From contig NZ_CP087203.1 of the NCBI RefSeq assembly GCF_026016325.1, positions 6,138,001-6,202,000 on the forward strand: 64,000 bases of DNA, in the 5' to 3' direction. This document shows positions 56,657 to 64,000 of this stretch, one piece after another. The stretch is from Pseudomonas sp. B21-056. GTDB taxonomy: Bacteria > Pseudomonadota > Gammaproteobacteria > Pseudomonadales > Pseudomonadaceae. The notes below the pieces were generated by a model, which was not told the DNA's origin, searched no databases, and was given only the letters and a program-made list of their open reading frames with translations. Position numbers and translations under genes: made by a program. Each line of letters starts with the position of its first letter. Within the stretch, counting starts at the first letter, position 1.

Positions 56657-58666
56657 ATGTCCCGACTCAATCCCCGGCAGCAAGAAGCCGTGAACTATGT
56701 CGGCGGCCCTCTTTTGGTGCTCGCCGGTGCAGGCTCTGGCAAGACCAGCGTGATCACCCGCAAGATCGCGCACCTGATCCAGAACTGTGGCATCCGCGCC
56801 CAGTACATCGTCGCCATGACCTTTACCAACAAAGCCGCCCGGGAAATGAAAGAACGGGTCGGCGGCCTGCTGCGCGCCGGCGAAGGCCGCGGCCTGACGG
56901 TCTGCACCTTCCACAACCTGGGCCTGAACATCATCCGCAAGGAACACGTGCGGCTGGGCTACAAGCCGGGCTTCTCGATCTTCGATGAGACCGACGTCAA
57001 GGCCCTGATGACCGACATCATGCAGAAGGAGTACGCGGGCGACGACGGCGTCGACGAGATCAAGAACATGATCGGCGCCTGGAAAAACGACCTGGTGCTG
57101 CCCGCCGAAGCCCTGGAAAACGCCCGCAACCCCAAGGAGCAGACGGCCGCCATCGTCTACACCCACTACCAGCGCACGCTCAAGGCGTTCAATGCGGTGG
57201 ACTTCGACGACCTGATCCTGCTGCCGGTCAAGCTGTTCCAGGAACATGCCGACATCCTCGAGAAATGGCAGAACCGAGTTCGCTACCTGCTGGTGGACGA
57301 ATACCAGGACACCAACGCCAGCCAGTACCTGCTGGTGAAACTGCTCATCGGTTTACGCAATCAGTTCACGGTGGTGGGCGACGACGACCAGTCGATCTAC
57401 GCCTGGCGTGGCGCGCGGCCGGAAAACCTGATGCTGCTAAAGGAAGACTATCCGTCGCTCAAAGTGGTGATGCTGGAGCAGAACTACCGCTCCACCAGCC
57501 GAATCCTGCGCTGCGCCAACGTGCTGATTTCCAACAACCCCCACGAGTTCGAGAAACAGCTGTGGAGCGAGATGGGCCACGGCGACGAGATCCGCGTGAT
57601 CCGCTGCCGCAACGAAGACGCCGAAGCCGAGCGCGTGGCCATGGAAATCCTCAGCCTGCACCTGCGCACCGACCGGCCGTACAGCGACTTTGCGATCCTG
57701 TACCGCGGCAACTACCAGGCCAAGTTGATCGAGCTGAAGTTGCAGCATCACCAGGTGCCCTATCGCCTGTCCGGCGGCAACAGCTTCTTCGGCCGCCAGG
57801 AAGTGAAAGACCTGATGGCCTATTTCCGGCTGATCGTGAACCCGGACGACGACAACGCCTTCCTGCGGGTGATCAACGTCCCGCGCCGGGAAATCGGCTC
57901 GACCACCCTGGAAAAACTCGGCAACTACGCCACCGAACGCAAGATCTCGATGTACGCCGCCACTGACGAAATCGGCCTGGGCGAACATCTGGACAGCCGC
58001 TTCACCGACCGCCTGGCGCGCTTCAAGCGCTTCATGGACAAGGTCCGCGAGCAGTGCGCCGGGGAAGATCCGATCGCGGCGCTGCGCAGCATGGTCATGG
58101 ACATCGACTACGAGAACTGGCTGCGCACCAACAGTTCCAGCGACAAGGCCGCCGACTACCGCATGGGCAACGTCTGGTTCCTGATCGAGGCCTTGAAGAA
58201 CACCCTGGAAAAAGACGAAGACGGCGAGATGACCGTCGAGGACGCCATCGGCAAACTCGTGCTGCGGGACATGCTCGAGCGTCAGCAGGAAGAGGAAGAC
58301 GGTGCCGAAGGCGTGCAGATGATGACCCTTCACGCCTCCAAGGGCCTGGAGTTCCCCTACGTGTTCATCATGGGCATGGAAGAAGAAATCCTGCCGCACC
58401 GTTCCAGCATCGAGGCCGACACCATCGAAGAAGAACGGCGCCTGGCCTACGTGGGCATTACCCGGGCACGCCAGACGCTGGCGTTTACCTTTGCCGCCAA
58501 GCGCAAGCAATACGGTGAAGTGATCGACTGCGCGCCAAGCCGCTTTCTCGATGAACTGCCGCCGGACGACCTGGCCTGGGAAGGCAACGACGACACCCCG
58601 ACCGAAGTGAAGGCCGTTCGCGGCAACAGCGCCTTGGCCGATATACGAGCCATGCTAAAGCGCTAG
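56657..58666 (+). CDS. rep: ATP-dependent DNA helicase Rep
   Basis: A 669-residue superfamily 1 helicase with Walker A LAGAGSGKTSV, DEYQDTNASQY, GDDDQSIYAWRGA, LEQNYRS and TLHASKGLEF. Rep moves 3'-5' and clears proteins and RNA polymerase ahead of the replication fork. ATG at 56657 gives family length. Divergent from the phosphodiesterase gene. Confidence 0.96.
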   Translation: MSRLNPRQQEAVNYVGGPLLVLAGAGSGKTSVITRKIAHLIQNCGIRAQYIVAMTFTNKAAREMKERVGGLLRAGEGRGLTVCTFHNLGLNIIRKEHVRLGYKPGFSIFDETDVKALMTDIMQKEYAGDDGVDEIKNMIGAWKNDLVLPAEALENARNPKEQTAAIVYTHYQRTLKAFNAVDFDDLILLPVKLFQEHADILEKWQNRVRYLLVDEYQDTNASQYLLVKLLIGLRNQFTVVGDDDQSIYAWRGARPENLMLLKEDYPSLKVVMLEQNYRSTSRILRCANVLISNNPHEFEKQLWSEMGHGDEIRVIRCRNEDAEAERVAMEILSLHLRTDRPYSDFAILYRGNYQAKLIELKLQHHQVPYRLSGGNSFFGRQEVKDLMAYFRLIVNPDDDNAFLRVINVPRREIGSTTLEKLGNYATERKISMYAATDEIGLGEHLDSRFTDRLARFKRFMDKVREQCAGEDPIAALRSMVMDIDYENWLRTNSSSDKAADYRMGNVWFLIEALKNTLEKDEDGEMTVEDAIGKLVLRDMLERQQEEEDGAEGVQMMTLHASKGLEFPYVFIMGMEEEILPHRSSIEADTIEEERRLAYVGITRARQTLAFTFAAKRKQYGEVIDCAPSRFLDELPPDDLAWEGNDDTPTEVKAVRGNSALADIRAMLKR

Positions 58667-58701
58667 AATCGACTACTTTTTTCCGACTTCAGAGCCCTTA
58701 A

Positions 58702-59295
<594 letters not shown>

Positions 59296-59311
59296 CCGCA
59301 CAAATCCCCCC

Positions 59312-59401
59312 TGTGGGAGCGAGCCTGCTCGCGATGAGGCCTGCACATCCAACATAAGTGCTGGCAGGTAGTCCGTCATCGCGAGCAGGCTCGCTCCCAC
59401 A
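59312..59401. repeat. REPIN
   Basis: Inverted REP pair of the common type between convergent xpt and the acetyl-CoA hydrolase/transferase gene. Confidence 0.9.
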
Positions 59402-59419
59402 ATGTTTTGGGGCTGGCCG

Positions 59420-61342
59420 TTATTGCGCGGTGGCCTTGAGCCCCGCCAGCAGCAAACGCTGGAACAGATCTTCCTTCAACCCGTCGGTGCTCGCCAGTTG
59501 CATCCGCTCCAGATGTTCGGGATACAACGAGGGCTCCGGTGCATCCAGCGCGGCCTTGCCCAACTCGAGCATTTCGGTGAGCTTGAACTTGCTCTTGAGC
59601 CAGTTCAGCGCCCGCAAGAGGTCCCGCTCCACCTCGTCGAAATCAGCACCCAGCGGATACTCCGGAAACAGATTCGGATGCCGCGCCTGGATCGCCCGCA
59701 AACGCTGCGACGTGTTGTCGGCAAACCGCGGATCGAGGCGGAAATCCTTCGGTAACTTGCCCGCATTCTGCGCCTGCTCGATCAACCCGGGCTGGAAACG
59801 TGAATCGCTGATGTTCAGCAACGCTTCGATCACCGCGGCATCGGCCTTGCCCCGCAGGTCGGCGATGCCGTACTCGGTCACCACGATGTCCCGCAGGTGC
59901 CTGGGAATGGTGCAATGGCCGTACTCCCAGACAATGTTCGAGCTGATCTCGCCCCCGGCCTCCCGCCAACTGCGCAGGAGCAGAATGGACCGCGCACCTT
60001 CCAGCGCATGCCCCTGGGCGACGAAGTTGTACTGCCCGCCCACACCGCTGAGCACCCGTCCGTCTTCCAACTGATCGGCCACCCCGGCGCCCAGCAGCGT
60101 CATGGTGAACACCGTGTTGATAAAGCGGGCATCGAGACGCTGCAAACGCTTGAGGCGCTCCTGGCCATACAACTCGTTGATGTAGCTGATGCGGGTCATG
60201 TTGAATTCGAGCCGTCGGTCCTGGGGCAACTCGTGCAAGCGCTGGTAAAAACTGTGCGGGCCGAGGAAGAAGCCGCCATGGACACAGATGCCGTCGGGCT
60301 GGGCCGCCTCGTCGAGCGTACCCGCGTTGGCCTGCTCCTGGGTCGACTCATCGGGATAGACCTTACGCCGGATGATCCCGGCCTCCGCCAGCGCCAGTAA
60401 CCCGTTGACGAACATTTCACTGCAACCGTACAACCCCTTGGCGAACGGCTCGAGTCCTCCCTCGCGCTCGATCAATTGGGCCCACTGGCTGAGGTTCAGG
60501 TCCGCCAGTAACGCCTGGTACCCGGCGTTATCGGCCTGACGCGCCAGCAGCGCCGCCGTCAATGCATCGCCCATGGAACCAATACCGATCTGCAGCGTGC
60601 CGCCGTCACGCACCAGGCTGCTGGCGTGCAGGCCAATGAAATGGTCCTGGAACCCCACCGGCATGTTCGGCGTGGAGAACAGCGTGTGGCTGTCCTTCTC
60701 GTCGATCAACAGGTCGAAACCGTCGATGCCGATTTCCGCGTCCCCCGGCATGTAGGGCAGGTCGCTATGGACCTGGCCGACCATGAGGATGGTTTCCCCC
60801 GCGGCCCGGCGCTTCTCGATCATCGGCAGCAGGTCGAGGGTGATGTCGGGGTTGCAACTCAGGCTCAGGCGATCCGGATACTGCGGATCGCTCGCCACCA
60901 GTTGCGCGATCAGGTTCAAGCCGGCGGCATTGATGTCCCGGGCGGCATGGCTGTAGTTGCTGCTGACGTAGTTCTGTTGGGCCGATGCGCTGTGCAGCAG
61001 GCTGCCGGGTTGCATGAAGAACTGCTCGACGCGGATGTTGGAAGGCAGGCTGTCCCGCTGCAGGTCGGCCAGGTAATCGAGTTCGGGATAGTCACCGAAG
61101 ACGCGTTCGACGAAGGGCTCGAGAAAGCGCCTCTGCAAACCATCGCCCAGGTTCGGCCGGCCCAGACTCAGGGCCGTGTAGATGGTCAGTTGTCGTTCGG
61201 GCAATTGGGCGATGCGCCGGTACAGCGCGTTGGCGAACAGGTTGGGCTTGCCCAACCCCAGGGGCATGCCGAGGTGAATATGCGCCGGCAGGCGTTCCAG
61301 AACGTCATCCACCGCCTGCTCGATTGAACACAACTGCACCAT
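59420..61342 (-). CDS. Acetyl-CoA hydrolase/transferase family protein
   Basis: A 640-residue protein with two CoA-transferase-like halves; the C-terminal half has SGVGGQYNFVAQGHALEGA, WEYGHCTIPRHLRDIVVTEYGIADLRGK, matching the AcCoA hydrolase C-terminal domain. It should transfer or hydrolyse a short acyl-CoA, perhaps acetyl-CoA with a dicarboxylate. It is longer than the ~500-residue prototypes because of an extended N-terminal region and inserted central segment. Start MVQLCSIEQAVDDVLERL is plausible. Confidence 0.85.
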   Translation of the reverse strand: MVQLCSIEQAVDDVLERLPAHIHLGMPLGLGKPNLFANALYRRIAQLPERQLTIYTALSLGRPNLGDGLQRRFLEPFVERVFGDYPELDYLADLQRDSLPSNIRVEQFFMQPGSLLHSASAQQNYVSSNYSHAARDINAAGLNLIAQLVASDPQYPDRLSLSCNPDITLDLLPMIEKRRAAGETILMVGQVHSDLPYMPGDAEIGIDGFDLLIDEKDSHTLFSTPNMPVGFQDHFIGLHASSLVRDGGTLQIGIGSMGDALTAALLARQADNAGYQALLADLNLSQWAQLIEREGGLEPFAKGLYGCSEMFVNGLLALAEAGIIRRKVYPDESTQEQANAGTLDEAAQPDGICVHGGFFLGPHSFYQRLHELPQDRRLEFNMTRISYINELYGQERLKRLQRLDARFINTVFTMTLLGAGVADQLEDGRVLSGVGGQYNFVAQGHALEGARSILLLRSWREAGGEISSNIVWEYGHCTIPRHLRDIVVTEYGIADLRGKADAAVIEALLNISDSRFQPGLIEQAQNAGKLPKDFRLDPRFADNTSQRLRAIQARHPNLFPEYPLGADFDEVERDLLRALNWLKSKFKLTEMLELGKAALDAPEPSLYPEHLERMQLASTDGLKEDLFQRLLLAGLKATAQ

Positions 61343-61435
61343 CCTACCCTCCGGGTCATTCCGTGAATGTGGGTTGGACCGAGCTTGCCGGGTCTTGGTT
61401 GCGATGAACAGCCCTGCCGATCGTTCCCCAGACGC

Positions 61436-61462
61436 AAAAAAGCCGCTCGTAAGCGGCTCTTT
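61436..61462 (-). terminator. Intrinsic terminator downstream of cytochrome c5 gene
   Basis: Stem AGCCGCT / AGCGGCT with loop CGTA; on the minus strand the stem is followed by TTTTTT. Confidence 0.88.
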
Positions 61463-61477
61463 CGACGGATGCTGGCT

Positions 61478-61903
61478 TTATTTCAGGCCGGACATCTTCT
61501 GGATGGCGCCTTTGAGTTCGTCATCCGAGCAATCGGCACAGGTGCCTTTAGGCGGCATGGAATTGATACCGGTAATGGCTTTCGCAAGGATGCCATCCAA
61601 ACCGCCTTGATGGTCAGCGCGCTCTTTCCAGGCTGCTGTATCACCTATTTTTGGAGCGCCCAGCAGGCCGGTGCCATGGCAAGCGTTACAGTGTTTTGCA
61701 ATCACGTCATCGGGTGTTTTCTTAGCACCGCCGCCCGCCGCAACAGCCACTTCCATGCCCTTGCATTCCTTCCCCGCCACGCAAACCTGGCCGACCGGCT
61801 CGAGGCGCTTGGCGATTTCGTCGTTGGTCGCCGCTTGGGCACTGACTGCCCAAAGGGCCAATACGGTTGCTGGTGCAGCCAGCATTTTCATAATTAGGTT
61901 CAC
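61478..61903 (-). CDS. cycB: Cytochrome c5 family protein
   Basis: A 141-residue secreted cytochrome with a signal peptide ending AQA and one haem site CNACH (C72, C75, H76), and an axial Met likely in NSMPPKG. An extra cysteine pair (CADC) near the C-terminus is the hallmark of the c5 group. GTG at 61903 has GAGGGT upstream at good spacing; ATG starts within the signal are poorly spaced. Acts as a periplasmic electron carrier. Syntenic with PA5300. Confidence 0.9.
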   Translation of the reverse strand: MNLIMKMLAAPATVLALWAVSAQAATNDEIAKRLEPVGQVCVAGKECKGMEVAVAAGGGAKKTPDDVIAKHCNACHGTGLLGAPKIGDTAAWKERADHQGGLDGILAKAITGINSMPPKGTCADCSDDELKGAIQKMSGLK

Positions 61904-62072
61904 GCGTACACCCTCATGGTGGCTAGTCACGCCTGCGGCCACGGTTGCAGGCGGGCGCAAGTATAGCGGTAAGCCTGTCACACTGAAACAACCCTAAAGT
62001 CGCAAGGGTCTTGTCCCGGCATGCCAGCCCGCTTGTTCGGCGCCTTGCCTCATGGGCCCGGCGCCTCCTTCC

Positions 62073-62621
62073 TTAGAAATTGGCCGGTGTGGCTGCGCTG
62101 ATCAGTCGCGCCGGCGCGTCGAACGGATTACGGAAACGGTGTGGCTTGGTGCTTTCGAAATAGTAGCTGTCGCCCGCTTCAAGCACGAATGTCTCGGCAC
62201 CGACCACCAGCTCCAAACGCCCTTCCACCAGAATCCCGGTTTCCTCGCCTTCATGGGTGAGCATCTCGTCACCGGTATCGGCGCCAGGCGGGTAGATTTC
62301 GTTCAGAAAGGCGATCGCCCGGCTCGGGTGTGCCCTGCCCACCAGCTTCATGGTCACGGCGCCGTCGGAGATATCGATCAGTTCGTTGGCTTTATAGACG
62401 ATCTGGGTCGGCTTCTCCTGGAGGATTTCCTCGGAGAAAAATTCGACCATGGACATGGGGATGCCGCCAAGGACCTTGCGCAGCGAGCTGATCGAGGGGC
62501 TGACGCTGTTTTTCTCGATCATCGAAATGGTGCTGTTGGTGACGCCCGCACGCTTGGCGAGTTCACGCTGGGAAAGGCCTTTGAGTTTACGAATGGCTTG
62601 CAGTCGTTCACCGACGTCCAA
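62073..62621 (-). CDS. pauR: XRE-cupin transcriptional regulator, PauR-like
   Basis: A 182-residue regulator with an N-terminal HTH (RLQAIRKLKGLSQRELAKRAGVTNSTISMIEKN) and a C-terminal cupin domain (HEGEETGILVEGRLELVVGAE, AGDSYYFESTKPHRFRNP). Position upstream of alr/dadX and after cycB matches P. aeruginosa PA5301 PauR, the polyamine-responsive repressor. Ligand binding to the cupin is inferred. Normal length. Confidence 0.88.
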   Translation of the reverse strand: MDVGERLQAIRKLKGLSQRELAKRAGVTNSTISMIEKNSVSPSISSLRKVLGGIPMSMVEFFSEEILQEKPTQIVYKANELIDISDGAVTMKLVGRAHPSRAIAFLNEIYPPGADTGDEMLTHEGEETGILVEGRLELVVGAETFVLEAGDSYYFESTKPHRFRNPFDAPARLISAATPANF

Positions 62622-62749
62622 TGCTGGAACCTCCAGGGGATCAGGTTGTGTGGAAAGTGAGCGTTATCATGGCGACAGCGTTCAGTATTTACAACACCTT
62701 GACCCGAATCCTGTGCGGTGAAGCGACCTTCGGTCGATCCCGTTGTGCG

Positions 62750-63823
62750 TCAGCCCGCGGAATAGAGCCGTGGCACCCGCCGCAGGTTACAGAAAATCTG
62801 ATAGGGAATAGTGCCGGCGGCCTTCGCCACATCGCTGGCAAGCACATGCTTGCCCCATAACTCCACGGTCGAACCAAGTCCGGCCTGGGGGATGTTCGTC
62901 AGGTCGACGCACAGCATGTCCATCGACACACGCCCGACCAATTGGCTGCGCTGGCCGTCCACCAGCACCGGCGTACCGCTCGGGGCCTGGCGCGGGTAGC
63001 CGTCGGCATAGCCCATGGCGACCACTCCAACCCGGGTCGGCTGCGTGGTCATGAAATGGGCGCCGTACCCCACCGGCTCGCCGGCGGGCAGTTCACGCAC
63101 GCAGATGATCTTCGATTCCAGGGTCATTACCGGCTGCAGGCGCGCGGCGGTGGCGTTGGCTTCATCGAACGGCGTCGCGCCATACAGCATGATGCCCGGT
63201 CGGACCCAGTCGCTCGGCATCTGTGGCCAGCCCAATACCGCCGGGGAGTTGCGCAGACTGGTCTCGGCCACCAACCCCTGGCGGGCGGCTTCGAACACCT
63301 CCAGTTGCCGGGTACTGGAAGAGTCGTGCAGCTCATCGGCGCGGGCAAAGTGGCTCATCAACACGACTTTCGCGACTTTGCCACTGGCCAGCAGTCGACG
63401 ATAGGCGCCTTGATAGTCCTGCGGATGCAGGCCAACCCGGTGCATCCCCGAGTCGAGCTTGAGCCAGATCGTGAGCGGCTTGCTCAACGGCGCCTTTTCA
63501 ATTGCTTCGAGCTGCCACAACGAATGCACGACGCACCAGAAATCGTGCTCGACGATCAACGACAGCTCATCGGCTTCGAAAAAACCTTCCAGCAGCAACA
63601 CCGGCGCACGAATACCGCCGGCTCGCAGCTCCAGGGCCTCTTCGATGCAAGCCACGGCAAACCCGTCCGCGGTGTCCTGCAACGCCTCGGCACAACGTAC
63701 CGCGCCATGCCCGTAGGCATCGGCCTTGATCACCGCAAGGGCCTTGGCCCCCGTGACGTCGCGAGCCAATTGGTAATTGTGGCGCAGGGCTTGAAGATCG
63801 ATAAGGGCACGGGCAGGACGCAT
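62750..63823 (-). CDS. dadX: Alanine racemase (DadX-like)
   Basis: A 357-residue fold-type III PLP enzyme with the PLP lysine Lys33 in [10 protein letters not shown] and the second-half motif [13 protein letters not shown]. It interconverts L- and D-alanine for peptidoglycan or catabolism. Whether it is the catabolic (dadX) or biosynthetic (alr) isozyme is decided only by synteny (PA5302 dadX); dadA is not in the window. ridA follows upstream on the same strand. Confidence 0.9.
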   Translation of the reverse strand: MRPARALIDLQALRHNYQLARDVTGAKALAVIKADAYGHGAVRCAEALQDTADGFAVACIEEALELRAGGIRAPVLLLEGFFEADELSLIVEHDFWCVVHSLWQLEAIEKAPLSKPLTIWLKLDSGMHRVGLHPQDYQGAYRRLLASGKVAKVVLMSHFARADELHDSSSTRQLEVFEAARQGLVAETSLRNSPAVLGWPQMPSDWVRPGIMLYGATPFDEANATAARLQPVMTLESKIICVRELPAGEPVGYGAHFMTTQPTRVGVVAMGYADGYPRQAPSGTPVLVDGQRSQLVGRVSMDMLCVDLTNIPQAGLGSTVELWGKHVLASDVAKAAGTIPYQIFCNLRRVPRLYSAG

Positions 63824-63847
63824 GACGGCAGGCTTCTAGGCAGACAT

Positions 63848-63893
63848 GAAAAAACCGGCGCCGGCTGATGGCGTGAACCACCAACAGCGCCGG
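63848..63893 (-). terminator. Intrinsic terminator between ridA and alanine racemase
   Basis: On the minus strand, CCGGCGCTG and CAGCCGGCGCCGG form a stem around a ~17-base loop, followed by TTTTTT. It would end the ridA transcript before the racemase gene. Confidence 0.7.
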
Positions 63894-63915
63894 GAGAGGG
63901 ATCGTTTCGACAGCG

Positions 63916-64000
63916 TTAAGGCAGCGCGGCCACGACAGACAGCTCCACCAGGATTTCCGGCTCGCACAACCTGGCCTGTACGGTGGCACGGGCCGGCGCG
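63916..64000 (-). CDS. RidA family protein, C-terminal end only
   Basis: The last 27 residues (RATVQARLCEPEILVELSVVAALP) are readable before the TAA at 63918-63916; the rest lies beyond the window. The pattern ARA-V-ARL-EP-ILVE matches the C-terminus of RidA/YjgF enamine deaminases, and PA5303 at this position is such a protein. Likely detoxifies 2-aminoacrylate-type intermediates formed by PLP enzymes. Confidence 0.7.
   Translation of the reverse strand, partial: APARATVQARLCEPEILVELSVVAALP

Overview
The window is a piece of a Pseudomonas chromosome, most likely from the P. fluorescens complex. The gene order matches the well-known Pseudomonas blocks algP / rsd(algQ) / dsbB / hemY-hemDX-hemC-algR / argH / cyaA / rnk / cyaY / lptM-lysA-dapF-DUF484-xerC and sutA / amtB-glnK / ubiK / yifB / LysR / MATE / EAL-phosphodiesterase / rep / xpt / cycB / pauR-like / alr / ridA. 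Coding sequence is GC-rich, and intergenic gaps carry the P. fluorescens-type REP palindrome (core GAGCCTGCTCGCGA). No rRNA, tRNA, CRISPR array or complete insertion sequence was seen.

Layout. (1) 1-6.6 kb: end of elbB, a DUF188 protein, a cytochrome c-FTR1 iron permease fusion, then a four-gene envelope cluster (COG3014 lipoprotein, YcfL-like, two LpoB/CsgG-like proteins) ending in a 165-bp full-length palindrome that supplies the stop codons of both flanking genes. (2) 6.6-12.6 kb: an orphan type VI secretion effector island transcribed vgrG -> DUF4123 adaptor -> DUF3304 immunity lipoprotein -> Tle1-like phospholipase. (3) 12.7-16 kb: LysE exporter, a lower-GC two-gene AAA-ATPase/DUF4276 module that looks like an acquired anti-phage system, and an MscS-like channel. 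(4) 16-30.6 kb: ABC-F protein, AlgP, FKBP isomerase, Rsd, DsbB, the overlapping haem genes hemC-hemDX-hemY, algR, argH, a GST and small conserved proteins. The sensor kinase gene algZ/fimS, normally directly upstream of algR, survives only as a decayed C-terminal fragment, so AlgR appears to be without its kinase. (5) 30.6-43.1 kb: CyaA, Rnk, CyaY, lysine/DAP genes, XerC, SutA, YjbQ, AmtB-GlnK, UbiK. (6) 43.1-52 kb: a sensory insertion between ubiK and yifB containing a chemoreceptor and a histidine kinase whose N-terminus aligns residue-for-residue with the plant ethylene-binding domain; then YifB, a periplasmic aldose-epimerase-like protein and a second chemoreceptor. (7) 52-64 kb: LysR, MATE, c-di-GMP phosphodiesterase, Rep, Xpt, an acetyl-CoA hydrolase/transferase, cytochrome c5, a PauR-like regulator, alanine racemase and the C-terminal end of a RidA-family gene.

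Functionally the window mixes core housekeeping (haem, lysine/peptidoglycan, arginine, ammonium sensing, cAMP, chromosome dimer resolution) with accessory modules for bacterial competition, phage defence and environmental sensing. The most noteworthy observations are the decayed algZ next to an intact algR, the ETR1-like kinase, the AAA/DUF4276 module and the stop-codon-donating palindrome.
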